NCBI GenBank assembly: GCA_966692625.1
Contig: CBKZAG010000004.1
Span: 1 to 41,443, forward strand
DNA: 41,443 nt
Reading direction: 5' to 3'
Source: CAMLOF01 sp966692625
Lineage (GTDB): Bacteria > Pseudomonadota > Gammaproteobacteria > Burkholderiales > Burkholderiaceae_C
This document shows positions 23,901 through 31,633 of the stretch, one piece after another. Positions within the stretch are counted from its first letter, which is position 1; each line of letters opens with the position of its first letter. The notes below the pieces were generated by a model. That model was given only the letters and a program-made list of their open reading frames with translations. It had not been told where the DNA came from and searched no databases. The translations under genes were made by a program, and so were the position numbers.

Positions 23901-24621
23901 GAATCCGTCCGATCAGGCGCGGGGGCTGGCCAGCTGGGACCTGGCGCTGCCGACCAGGGTGCTGCCGGTGGTGGCTGGTGATTCCCCCGAAACGCTGCGT
24001 TATTCCCACGAATTGCTATGGACCCTGGAGCAAGGCCTGAAGGCGCAGGGGCAGACGGTGGTGGTGCTGGAAGACATGAGCGGGCTTTCGCCGCGCGACG
24101 CCACCGCAGGCCATCAGGCCGTGCTGAGGCGTTGGCTCTCGGGTATCAGCGCGGGATGCGTGGTGCTTTTGCACGCTCCGCTGGAGGCGCTGGCTGTGCT
24201 GCTTGCCGACAGCCATGCGCGCCCGCTCGTGGCTTTGCATGATGAAAAACGCGCACTCATTTGGGCCTACAACGCCGTCAAGGTGCTGGTGCAGGCGGCG
24301 GGTTTGGAGTCCGTGCTGCTGATGCCTGGCACAGGCTCGGGGGAGCGCCGCAGTCAGGTGGCGCAGGCCGTTGCCTCCATCTGTGGTCAGCGCTTGGGCT
24401 CGGTTCCTGCCGTGTGGGTGCTGGGGTATGATGACCAGTGTTCGGGAATGCAGCGCCGTGAGTTCGATGCCTGTCTTTTGCGAGTGCTGGACTGTGCTCT
24501 GATGATCGATGAAAAGCGCGCCCGAGAACATGTTGACCAACGCTTTGAGTACCGACAGCCAACAGCCGATCCGATCATCGGAGCTTCAGATGTACACCGC
24601 CAAAGGCACGCTGGACCGTGA
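23893..24621 (+). CDS. flhG: Degenerate FlhG/FleN-like MinD-family protein without a P-loop
   Basis: A 242-residue protein in the usual place of flhG (fleN), between flhF and fliA. FlhG is normally a MinD-like ATPase that limits flagellar number through FlhF. Here the P-loop position reads VLPVVAGDSPETLRYSHELL in place of a GKGGVGKT-type deviant Walker A. The following strand VVVLEDMSGLSP resembles the MinD VVVIDxDxGL strand. Thus the fold is probably kept while ATP binding is lost. I chose ATG 23893; ATG 23884 and GTG 23872 are in the same frame. The 3' end overlaps fliA by 32 bases. The name rests on context and fold-like pattern. Confidence 0.7.
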   Translation: MFENPSDQARGLASWDLALPTRVLPVVAGDSPETLRYSHELLWTLEQGLKAQGQTVVVLEDMSGLSPRDATAGHQAVLRRWLSGISAGCVVLLHAPLEALAVLLADSHARPLVALHDEKRALIWAYNAVKVLVQAAGLESVLLMPGTGSGERRSQVAQAVASICGQRLGSVPAVWVLGYDDQCSGMQRREFDACLLRVLDCALMIDEKRAREHVDQRFEYRQPTADPIIGASDVHRQRHAGP

Positions 24622-25309
24622 TGCCCAGTTACGCAAGTACAGTCCTTTGGTTCACCGTCTCGCTCATCACATGATCGTCAAGTTGCCAGCCAGCGTGGAA
24701 GTCGATGACCTCATCCAGGTCGGCATGATCGGCCTGACCGAGGCTCTGGCCCGTTACGAACCCTCTCAAGGGGTGCAGTTCGAAACCTTCGCGAGTCAGC
24801 GCATCCGTGGCGCCATGCTCGATGAGTTGCGGGACGGGGACTGGATGTCCCGTGGTGCCCGCAAGATGCAGAAGGACATCGAACACGCCGTGCAACGCCT
24901 GGAGCAGCGCCTGCAGCGCGCGCCCAAGGAGTCGGAGATCGCCGAAGAGTTGGGTATGCCTTTGCGGGAATACCAGGAAATGCTGGCGCGTGTGCGTGGC
25001 ACTCAGTTGGTGTACCTGGAAGATCTGGCCGCCAAGGGGGATGACGAGGACCATTTTCTGGACCGCTATCTGCCCGCAGACAGTCAGGCCAATCCCGAGT
25101 CACTGCTGGGCGACCAGCGCATGCGTGCAGCACTGGTGGAGGCGATCAAGAAGCTGCCGGAGCGGGAACAGCACGTCATGAGCATGTATTACGAGCACGA
25201 CATGAACCTCAAGGAAATCGCCGCTGTGCTGGGCGTGACGGAATCGCGCGTGTGCCAGTTGCACAGCCAGTCGATCGCCCGTTTGCGCGCCCGCCTGCGC
25301 GAGCATTGA
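24590..25309 (+). CDS. fliA: Flagellar RNA polymerase sigma factor FliA (sigma-28)
   Basis: Sigma factor for late flagellar and chemotaxis genes. It has 239 residues with sigma regions 2, 3 and 4: YSPLVHRLAHHMIVKLPASV, FETFASQRIRGAMLDELRDGDW, and the region 4 helix-turn-helix NLKEIAAVLGVTESRVCQLHSQ (given in part). The start is MYTAKGTLDRD, as in other FliA proteins, and GGAG lies six bases before the ATG at 24590. This leaves a 32-base overlap with the FlhG-like gene. An in-frame ATG at 24530 would add 20 residues without family match. Its stop codon faces that of flgN at 7 bases. Confidence 0.97.
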   Translation: MYTAKGTLDRDAQLRKYSPLVHRLAHHMIVKLPASVEVDDLIQVGMIGLTEALARYEPSQGVQFETFASQRIRGAMLDELRDGDWMSRGARKMQKDIEHAVQRLEQRLQRAPKESEIAEELGMPLREYQEMLARVRGTQLVYLEDLAAKGDDEDHFLDRYLPADSQANPESLLGDQRMRAALVEAIKKLPEREQHVMSMYYEHDMNLKEIAAVLGVTESRVCQLHSQSIARLRARLREH

Positions 25310-25316
25310 AGCGCCC

Positions 25317-25721
25317 TCAGGCCTTGATGAAGGTGCTGCCCGCCTTGGGCTGGGTGCCGTAACCGGTGTTGCCCAGCTTGCTGTAGGCGCGCACCTGGTC
25401 TTGAGGGAACAGCACGGCCGCTGCCCGATTGGCCTGTGCCTGCAGGCGCGCCGTTCCAGCGTACAGATTGCCCAGTGCGTTTTGCACTTTCTGGAGCATT
25501 TCGAGTACTTCTGCGGGTGCTTGCCCGGATGACAGTGCCCGGGCCAAACTTGGCTGCTCTTTGGCGAGTTGCTGGTTGAGCCGTGCGCAGCAGGCGGCAA
25601 AATCGTCGGCATTGCCGGATGAGACGGATGCAATAGAGGCCGCATGTGCGGCCTCTATGGATTTGAGCAGTTCACCCAGGGTGTCCACGCATTGGGACCA
25701 GGGCGGGGGCAAAGGTGTCAT
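25317..25721 (-). CDS. flgN: Flagellar export chaperone FlgN
   Basis: Cytoplasmic chaperone for the hook-filament junction proteins FlgK and FlgL, both encoded in this window. It has 134 residues and is mostly helical. Similarity is low, as usual for FlgN, but the long N-terminal helix, the NLYAGTARLQAQANRAA region and the C-terminal SKLGNTGYG segment fit betaproteobacterial FlgN. It lies 20 bases after flgM in the same direction, which is the normal flgMN order. Its 3' end converges with fliA. Confidence 0.87.
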   Translation of the reverse strand: MTPLPPPWSQCVDTLGELLKSIEAAHAASIASVSSGNADDFAACCARLNQQLAKEQPSLARALSSGQAPAEVLEMLQKVQNALGNLYAGTARLQAQANRAAAVLFPQDQVRAYSKLGNTGYGTQPKAGSTFIKA

Positions 25722-25741
25722 TGACCAGGGGCGGTGAATGT

Positions 25742-26062
25742 TCAGTTGGCAGATGCCACACCCAGCATTTCGCGGGCGTTGGACAACAGTTTGTCGGCAA
25801 TGGCTTCAGCGTTGACGGAGAAGGAGCCGTTTTCGATGGCCGTGCGCATGGCCTGGACCTTCTCGGCATTGAACACGTCAGTGCCCGAACGAGCTATGCC
25901 CTTGGTCATGGTCTGGGTGACGGAGGACAGCTTGACAGTCACGCTGGCGCCCACCTCCTGTGACTCGGCGGTGCTTTGCGAATTGACGGACCTGTCCGCA
26001 GGCTTGGTGAGCCCCACGGAAGTGGTGCCGACGGGCTTATCTGACAGGTTGTTGACTTTCAT
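25742..26062 (-). CDS. flgM: Anti-sigma-28 factor FlgM
   Basis: Binds and inhibits FliA until the hook-basal body is finished, when it is exported. It has 106 residues. The N-terminal part is polar and likely unfolded. The C-terminal FliA-binding helices are clear in FNAEKVQAMRTAIENGSF and EAIADKLLSNAREML, which match the family core. The ATG at 26062 (MKVNNLSD) has GGAGAG upstream. A near-consensus sigma-28 promoter stands 41 bases upstream, so FliA drives its own antagonist, as in enteric bacteria. Confidence 0.95.
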   Translation of the reverse strand: MKVNNLSDKPVGTTSVGLTKPADRSVNSQSTAESQEVGASVTVKLSSVTQTMTKGIARSGTDVFNAEKVQAMRTAIENGSFSVNAEAIADKLLSNAREMLGVASAN

Positions 26063-26102
26063 GGCACTCTCCATACCCGGGTTTGCGGGCCGTACGAGAG
26101 GT

Positions 26103-26129
26103 TTATCGACCAGACAAGTCAGGACTTTA
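26103..26129 (-). promoter_or_regulatory. Sigma-28 (FliA) promoter of flgMN
   Basis: On the minus strand TAAAGTCC (26129-26122) is followed by exactly 11 bases and then GTCGATAA (26110-26103). The E. coli consensus is TAAAGTTT-N11-GCCGATAA, so 13 of 16 positions match with ideal spacing. It lies 41 bases before flgM and outside any coding region. Confidence 0.85.
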
Positions 26130-26179
26130 CCCCTTTTTCAAAAAAAAGATGTGATTTGTGGGGGGCAGTCTGTGGGGTC

Positions 26180-26199
26180 AGCCCAACAGATGATGGGCT
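26180..26199 (-). other. Stem-loop at the end of flgA
   Basis: TGGGCT and AGCCCA form a six-base-pair stem with an eight-base loop, starting in the flgA stop codon. There is no T-run directly after it; a run of eight T (on the minus strand, 26147-26140) comes about 33 bases later. It may be a weak or Rho-assisted terminator between flgA and the flgM promoter. Confidence 0.35.
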
Positions 26200-26915
26200 C
26201 AAAGAGCAATTTCAACAGTTTCGGCGTCACGCACTGTGCCGGTCAGGATCTTGCGGTTGGGCATGCGCACCCTGACCGGCTGACCGACGTAGCCATGCGC
26301 CAGGGCTTCGCCAGTGGCGGCGAGCTGGAAGCCGTTGCCGCGCACCGTGACGCGGACTTGCGTCCCTGCGTCAAAAACCTGGGGTGTGCGCACCATGCCT
26401 TTACGCAGTATTTGACCAGGCATGAGCGCGCGGGTGGCCTGGCTGCCCATCCAGTCCTCGGGCAAGGCCAGCACGGGCGCAATGCTTTCGGCCCAGTCAA
26501 CCTCGGTGAGTTCCGCGTCTGCCTCGGTCAGGGTGGCGCCGGGTGCCACGGGTTGCCGGATCGTCCAGGCCGGCCCCCAGGCGCGTACGGTGATGGGCAG
26601 GAAGACGTTCCAGCGGGAAGGGCCATCCACGCAGCGCAGACCAATGCGCGAGCGGCCCCAGAGCCGTGTGCTTTGGGGCAGGTAAGGTTCCACGGTCGGG
26701 CAGGGGGCGAGCTGAAGGCGGCTGTCCAGTTCGCCGACTTCCACCTCAGGGCGCAGTTTCGGACCTGCGCCGGCGCCTGAGGGTGCGGCGGCGAGCTGCC
26801 CGTCGATCCAGGCCTGCGCCTGTCTGGCCCATGGGGCGAAGGCGGGGTCTGCCGCCGGGCTGGGGGAGGGAAGCAGAGCCAGCGCCAGCAGGCCGTACAG
26901 CGCAAAGGGTCGCAT
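26199..26915 (-). CDS. flgA: Flagellar P-ring assembly chaperone FlgA
   Basis: Periplasmic chaperone for assembly of the FlgI P-ring. With this start it has 238 residues, close to the usual length. The signal peptide is MRPFALYGLLALALL, with cleavage near SPAADP. The C-terminal SAF-type region is clear: RALMPGQILRKGMV, VFDAGTQVRVTVRGNGFQL and VRMPNRKILTGTV. In-frame ATGs at 26993 and 27005 would add 26 or 30 residues before the hydrophobic core; the one at 26993 has AGGA upstream, so the start is not settled. It is divergent from flgB, the usual arrangement. Confidence 0.93.
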   Translation of the reverse strand: MRPFALYGLLALALLPSPSPAADPAFAPWARQAQAWIDGQLAAAPSGAGAGPKLRPEVEVGELDSRLQLAPCPTVEPYLPQSTRLWGRSRIGLRCVDGPSRWNVFLPITVRAWGPAWTIRQPVAPGATLTEADAELTEVDWAESIAPVLALPEDWMGSQATRALMPGQILRKGMVRTPQVFDAGTQVRVTVRGNGFQLAATGEALAHGYVGQPVRVRMPNRKILTGTVRDAETVEIAL

Positions 26916-27151
26916 TGCCGTGCGCCACCAGTGCCCAGCCTGACGGACGGGTGGGTGCTGGTGAAAGGAGTTGGGGGGCGGCGTGTAACGCATGGCTGTC
27001 GTCATCCTGGGCAGAACTTTAGACCTGCGCCCCCATGTTCAAGCTTGGAAATGACTGGGGATGCTCGTGCTTTTTGCGGGATTGCTTGGCCTCAAGTTTT
27101 TGACAATTCCCTCACGCCGGTGTTTTGCCGGTCCTGACCTGTGAGGTGTCC
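26916..27151. promoter_or_regulatory. Divergent flgA-flgB control region
   Basis: This stretch must hold the promoters of flgA (minus) and of the flgB operon (plus). A perfect -35 hexamer TTGACA lies at 27100-27105, 46 bases before flgB, but no good -10 follows at 16-18 bases, which would suit an activator-dependent class 2 promoter. I see no convincing sigma-28 or sigma-54 site. The part up to 27005 may be flgA coding if an upstream start is used. Confidence 0.4.
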
Positions 27152-27583
27152 ATGTTTCAGCAATTGACCAGCCGGATGGAGTTTTTCTCCCAGTCGCTGC
27201 AGTTGCGCGCGCATCGTCAGCAGGTGATCGCGAGCAACATTGCCAACGCCGATACTGCGGGCTTCGTGGCGCGCGATTTCGATTTCCGTGCTGCGTTGCA
27301 GGACGCAGCCAGCGGCACCTCAACGTCGATGCGTGCAGGTGGGAGCAATGCGCTGGCTGGAGACGATTCGCGCCATCTGCGCACGGTCAGCAGTTCCGAG
27401 GGCGTGACCGACCGGGTGCGCATGGGTTATACGGTCCAGACCGAGCCCTCGCTGGACGGCAACACGGTGGACATGGACCAGCAGCGCGCCAATTTCACCG
27501 ACAACGCAATCCGTTACGAGTCCACGCTGCGCTTCATCAACGGGCATGTCAAGACGATGCTCAGTGCGATTCAGGGCCAGTAA
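27152..27583 (+). CDS. flgB: Flagellar basal-body rod protein FlgB
   Basis: Proximal rod protein, exported by the flagellar type III system. It has 143 residues. The rod-family N-terminal motif is clear: LRAHRQQVIASNIANADTAGFVARDFDF. The C-terminal part has the matching heptad helix (VDMDQQRANFTDNAIRYEST). The ATG at 27152 follows GAGGTG. First gene of the rod-hook operon; flgC follows after 20 bases. Confidence 0.96.
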   Translation: MFQQLTSRMEFFSQSLQLRAHRQQVIASNIANADTAGFVARDFDFRAALQDAASGTSTSMRAGGSNALAGDDSRHLRTVSSSEGVTDRVRMGYTVQTEPSLDGNTVDMDQQRANFTDNAIRYESTLRFINGHVKTMLSAIQGQ

Positions 27584-27603
27584 GGCGAGCCGGGAGAGTC
27601 CTC

Positions 27604-28011
27604 ATGTCCATGTTCACGATTTTTGGGGTGTCGGGCAGCGCAATCAGCGCGCAGGCGCAGCGCCTCAACACGGTGGCCAGCAACCTGGCCAACGCCGATG
27701 CGGTGGCCGGGCCCGATGGCCAGGCCTACAAAGCGCGCCAAGTGGTTTTTCAGACGGTGCCGATGAGCAACGACCAGACATCCGCCGGGGTGAAGGTGCA
27801 GAACATCGTGGAGAGCCAGGTGCCGAACCGCCGTGTCTTCAATCCGCAGCACCCCAGTGCCGATGCCCAGGGCTACGTCACCCATTCCAACGTCAATCCG
27901 GTGGAGGAGATGGTCAACATGATCTCTGCGTCGCGTTCTTACCAGAACAACGTCGAGGTGATGAACACGGCCAAGTCCTTGCTGATGAAGACCTTGCAGA
28001 TGGGCCAGTGA
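27604..28011 (+). CDS. flgC: Flagellar basal-body rod protein FlgC
   Basis: Proximal rod protein. It has 135 residues. The N-terminal motif is SAISAQAQRLNTVASNLANAD. The C-terminal motif is VNPVEEMVNMISASRSYQNNVEVMNTAK, given here in full outline and typical of FlgC. GGGAGAG lies before the ATG at 27604; a second ATG at 27610 is less well placed. It lies between flgB and flgD in the standard order. Confidence 0.96.
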   Translation: MSMFTIFGVSGSAISAQAQRLNTVASNLANADAVAGPDGQAYKARQVVFQTVPMSNDQTSAGVKVQNIVESQVPNRRVFNPQHPSADAQGYVTHSNVNPVEEMVNMISASRSYQNNVEVMNTAKSLLMKTLQMGQ

Positions 28012-28027
28012 TTTTCAGGAGCTTTCC

Positions 28028-28684
28028 ATGTTCATGACCCCCTTGAGCAACAGCCAGATCGATGCCTACAACGCCAAGGGCGGTAGCCAAGCCGATTCCA
28101 CGGACCCGCAGGCAGCGCAGGACCGCTTCTTGAAGCTGTTCGTCGCGCAGCTGGGCAACCAGGACCCCCTCAACCCGATGGACAACGCGCAGATGACGAC
28201 GCAGATGGCCCAGATCAACACGGTGACGGGCATCCAGCAGGTCAACGCGACGCTCAAGTCGCTGGCTGAACAGTTCACGGCCGTGCAGAACATCCAGGGC
28301 GCAAGCCTGGTGGGGCGCGAAGTCATCACCCAGGGCAATCAGTTGTCCATCGATGGCGGCGTTGCCAGCGGCAGTTTCAGTCTGAGCAGCAGCGTGGACA
28401 AGCTGCAGGTCGACATCCTGGACAGCGCGGGGGCCATCCTGGGCACGGTGAACCTGGGCGCCAAGTCGGCGGGCATGCACAACTTCGAGTGGTCGTATGG
28501 CGATATCGACCCCTCTCGCATCGCGAAGATGCAGGTGACGGCGACGTCTGGGGGCAAGTCCGTGGCAGTGACGCCGCTGGCCCGCCAGACGGTGGAGGCC
28601 GTTGGCATGGTTGACGGTTCCTTGCGTCTGAGAACCGAAAGCGGCGGCTCGGTCAGCTATGGCGACGTGCTGGCTTTTCTGTGA
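28028..28684 (+). CDS. flgD: Hook-capping protein FlgD
   Basis: Scaffold protein that caps the growing hook and is discarded when the hook is done. It has 218 residues. The conserved N-terminal region is QDRFLKLFVAQLGNQDPLNPMDNAQMTTQMAQ (about residues 31-62; only the pattern is cited). The C-terminal half holds the Ig-like and tudor-like domains, including the FlgD pattern MHNFEWSYGD. AGGAG precedes the ATG. It is followed by its substrate gene flgE after 30 bases. Confidence 0.96.
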   Translation: MFMTPLSNSQIDAYNAKGGSQADSTDPQAAQDRFLKLFVAQLGNQDPLNPMDNAQMTTQMAQINTVTGIQQVNATLKSLAEQFTAVQNIQGASLVGREVITQGNQLSIDGGVASGSFSLSSSVDKLQVDILDSAGAILGTVNLGAKSAGMHNFEWSYGDIDPSRIAKMQVTATSGGKSVAVTPLARQTVEAVGMVDGSLRLRTESGGSVSYGDVLAFL

Positions 28685-28714
28685 GCGTCTGAATCGAATT
28701 TCTAGGAGTACATC

Positions 28715-30031
28715 ATGAGTTTCCAGACAGGTTTGTCCGGTTTGAACGCTTCCAGCAAGAACCTGGATGTGATTGGCCACAACATTGCCAATGCCAACAC
28801 GTCGGGCATGAAGGCGTCGCGCGCCGAGTTCTCTGAGATGTATGCCAGCGCGCTGGGGGCTGCCGGTGGAGCGAACAGCGGTATCGGCGTCCAGGTGGCT
28901 GCCGTGACCCAGCTGTTCACGCAGGGCAACATCAAGGTCACGGGCAACCAGCTCGACCTGGCCATCAACGGCAGCGGCTTCTTCCAGGTCCAGACCACCG
29001 ATGGTTCCACGCTCTACACCCGCAACGGTGAGTTCAAGCTGGACAAGGAGGGCTACATCATCACCAATACCGGCGCCCGTTTGCAGGGGTTCCCGACGGA
29101 CGAGGCGGGCAACCGTACTTCCGTTGTGCCGGCCGATATCCTGTTGCCGACCGGCGCGGCGATCGACCCGCGCGCAACGGGGACGGGCACCGATGTAGAC
29201 AAGCAGGGTGTGTCCATCACGGCCAACCTGGATGCACGCGCGACGACCCTTGGCGCGCCGCTGGCACCCGTGGCACCCGCCACGACGGTGACGCTCACCA
29301 CCGACCAGAAGAAATATGGCACGGCCTTCAATGCGTACGACTCGCAGGGCAATGCGATTCCCGTTCAGTTGTATTTCGTGCGGGTGGACAGCGGTGCGGT
29401 CTCCACCACGGCGGAATGGCAGGGGCTCTGGAGCATCGATGGCGGCCAGAATGCCACCTCGATGGGTACGGTGACTTTTGGCGTGGACGGCAAGGTCACG
29501 GCCAACAACCTCACCACGGACATCAGCATTGCGGGCGGCTCCTTCGCCTCGGGCATTCCGTCGAACGATCCCTTGTCCTTCCCGATCAATATCGAGGATG
29601 CCGATGGCAACTTCACCCTGACCCAGTATGGCGCGAACTTCGCGGTGTACGACCTCAGCCAGGACGGTTATCCCTCGGGCGAGCTGACGTCGATCGACAT
29701 CGGTGAAGATGGTGTCATCCTGGCGCGCTATTCGAACGGTGTCTCGCAGGCCGAAGGGCAGGTGGCGCTTGGCAACTTCCGCAACCTGCAGGGCTTGCAG
29801 CCGGTCAACGGTGGTTACTGGTCCGAGACGTTTGCATCGGGCCCGGTGGTTCTGGGCGGCCCGCAGGAAGGGCGCCTGGGGCTGGTGCGCCAGAGTTCGC
29901 TGGAGGACTCGAACGTGGACATGACGCAGGAGCTGGTGAACATGATCGTGGCGCAGCGTGCCTACCAGGCCAATGCACAGACCATCAAGACGCAGGACCA
30001 GGTTCAGCAGACGCTGGTGAACCTGCGCTGA
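28715..30031 (+). CDS. flgE: Flagellar hook protein FlgE
   Basis: Subunit of the hook. It has 438 residues. The N-terminal motif SFQTGLSGLNASSKNLDVIG is followed by HNIANANTSGMK, and the C-terminal motif is NVDMTQELVNMIVAQRAYQA. In between are the hook surface domains, with SGFFQVQ and TRNGEF typical of FlgE/F/G proteins. TAGGAG lies before the ATG. Length and internal insert are normal for a hook of this family. Confidence 0.97.
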   Translation: MSFQTGLSGLNASSKNLDVIGHNIANANTSGMKASRAEFSEMYASALGAAGGANSGIGVQVAAVTQLFTQGNIKVTGNQLDLAINGSGFFQVQTTDGSTLYTRNGEFKLDKEGYIITNTGARLQGFPTDEAGNRTSVVPADILLPTGAAIDPRATGTGTDVDKQGVSITANLDARATTLGAPLAPVAPATTVTLTTDQKKYGTAFNAYDSQGNAIPVQLYFVRVDSGAVSTTAEWQGLWSIDGGQNATSMGTVTFGVDGKVTANNLTTDISIAGGSFASGIPSNDPLSFPINIEDADGNFTLTQYGANFAVYDLSQDGYPSGELTSIDIGEDGVILARYSNGVSQAEGQVALGNFRNLQGLQPVNGGYWSETFASGPVVLGGPQEGRLGLVRQSSLEDSNVDMTQELVNMIVAQRAYQANAQTIKTQDQVQQTLVNLR

Positions 30032-30057
30032 CCGGCACACACTGAGCGAGAGACACC

Positions 30058-30798
30058 ATGGACCGCATCATCTACACCGCCTCGACCGGCGCGAACGCTG
30101 CGATGCACCGGCAGCAGGTGCTCTCGCACAACCTGGCCAACGTCAGCACCAACGGTTTTCGCGCGGAGCTTGCCACCTTTCGGTCGGTGCCGCTGCGCGG
30201 CGAGGGTGCCAGCACCCGCGTGCACGCGCTGGAGGCCACGGCGGGCCACCTGGACGCGCCGGGCACCATGAGCCAGACCGGGCGCAACCTGGACATTGCC
30301 GCGGTGGGCAAAGCCTACTTCGCCATCCAGGGGCTGGATGGCACCGAGGCCTACACCCGTGCGGGGGCCTTGCAGGTGTCGGCCAACGGCGTGCTGGTGG
30401 GCCATGCGGGCCTGCCCATGCTCGACGGTGGTGGGGCGCCCATCAACGTGCCGGCTGGCGCGGAGGTGTCGATCGCGTCGGACGGCACGGTGTCTGCCCG
30501 GGTGCCTGGGCAGCCCATCACCGCGGTTGGGCGGTTGAAGATGATCACGCCCAACGAGGATTTGAAGATCAAGCGGGGGGACGATGGACTGTTTCGCAGT
30601 GCAGATGGCAACCCCATGCCGCAAGACAATGACGCCCGCCTGGCCGACGGCATGCTGGAGGGATCCAACGTGAACCCGATCGAGGCCATGGTGGGCATGA
30701 TTTCGGTGGCGCGGCAGTTCGAGGTGCAGATGCGCATGCTGCAGAACGCCGAGAAGAACGACCAGACCGCTGCCCAGTTGCTCAGCCTGAACGGCTGA
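30058..30798 (+). CDS. flgF: Flagellar basal-body rod protein FlgF
   Basis: Rod protein at the proximal-to-distal rod junction. It has 246 residues. It starts MDRIIYTASTGANAAMHRQQ and then carries LSHNLANVSTNGFRAELA, the FlgF signature. The C-terminal motif is LEGSNVNPIEAMVGMISVAR. GAGAG precedes the ATG. It is followed by its paralogue flgG after 28 bases. Confidence 0.96.
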   Translation: MDRIIYTASTGANAAMHRQQVLSHNLANVSTNGFRAELATFRSVPLRGEGASTRVHALEATAGHLDAPGTMSQTGRNLDIAAVGKAYFAIQGLDGTEAYTRAGALQVSANGVLVGHAGLPMLDGGGAPINVPAGAEVSIASDGTVSARVPGQPITAVGRLKMITPNEDLKIKRGDDGLFRSADGNPMPQDNDARLADGMLEGSNVNPIEAMVGMISVARQFEVQMRMLQNAEKNDQTAAQLLSLNG

Positions 30799-30826
30799 CG
30801 CAGCCCAACCCGACAGGAGCAATGCC

Positions 30827-31609
30827 ATGATGAATTCCCTGAACATTTCCAAGACGGGCATGCAGGCCCAGCAGACGCAGCTGGACGTCATTTCGCACAA
30901 CCTGGCCAACGTGTCCACGTCGGGCTTCAAGCGTGGCACGGCCATTTTTGAAGACTTGATCTACCAGAACCTGCGCCAGGCTGGGGGCAACACGTCGGAA
31001 CAGTCGGAGTTGCCCACAGGCTTGCAGATTGGCCTGGGCGTGCGCACGGTGGCTACCGCCCGCACCTATACCCAGGGCAACCTGCAGCAGACCAGCAACA
31101 GCCTGGATGTGGCCATCAATGGCGGCGGCTTCTTCCAGATCGAAATGCCCGATGGCACCACCGCTTACACGCGGGACGGCGCGTTCCAGGTGAACTCGCA
31201 GGGGCAACTGGTGACGTCCAGCGGCTACCGCGTGCTGGGCGGGGTGACGATCCCTGCCGACGCGCGCAGCGTGACCATTGGCGCAGATGGCGTGGTGAGT
31301 GTGATTTCAGGAACCAGTTCTGCGCCTCAGCAGGCCGGCACCATCGACCTGGCAACGTTCATCAACCCGGCCGGGCTGGAGCCGCGCGGGCAGAACCTGT
31401 TTACCGAAACGCTGGCTTCCGGCAACCCGACCACGGGCACGCCAGGCACCGAGGGACTGGGACAGGTGATGCAGGGGTTTCTGGAGGGCTCCAACGTGAA
31501 CGTGGTGCAGGAACTGGTCAACATGATCCAGACCCAGCGCGCCTACGAGATGAATTCCAAAGCGATCCAGACGTCTGATCAGATGCTGCAGCGCCTGTCG
31601 CAGCTCTGA
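30827..31609 (+). CDS. flgG: Distal rod protein FlgG
   Basis: Distal rod subunit. It has 260 residues, the usual length. The N-terminal motif is NISKTGMQAQQTQLDVISHN, then LANVSTSGFKRGTAIFEDL with YQNLRQAGG, a stretch that stiffens the FlgG rod in contrast to FlgE. The C-terminal motif is LVNMIQTQRAYEMNSKAIQ. The first two codons are both ATG (30827 and 30830); AGGAG precedes them. Confidence 0.97.
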   Translation: MMNSLNISKTGMQAQQTQLDVISHNLANVSTSGFKRGTAIFEDLIYQNLRQAGGNTSEQSELPTGLQIGLGVRTVATARTYTQGNLQQTSNSLDVAINGGGFFQIEMPDGTTAYTRDGAFQVNSQGQLVTSSGYRVLGGVTIPADARSVTIGADGVVSVISGTSSAPQQAGTIDLATFINPAGLEPRGQNLFTETLASGNPTTGTPGTEGLGQVMQGFLEGSNVNVVQELVNMIQTQRAYEMNSKAIQTSDQMLQRLSQL

Positions 31610-31633
31610 TGAGGCGCCCGATGGAGTGAACGT

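Noticed and set aside
27006..27151. Sigma-54 or sigma-28 promoter for the flgB operon
   Set aside because: No TGGCAC-N5-TTGC or TAAAG-N14-GCCGATAA pattern was found; only an isolated TTGACA is present.
27914..30040. Open frame of 708 codons on the minus strand opposite flgD and flgE
   Set aside because: A shadow of the rod-hook genes caused by codon bias; no recognisable domain or ribosome-binding site.
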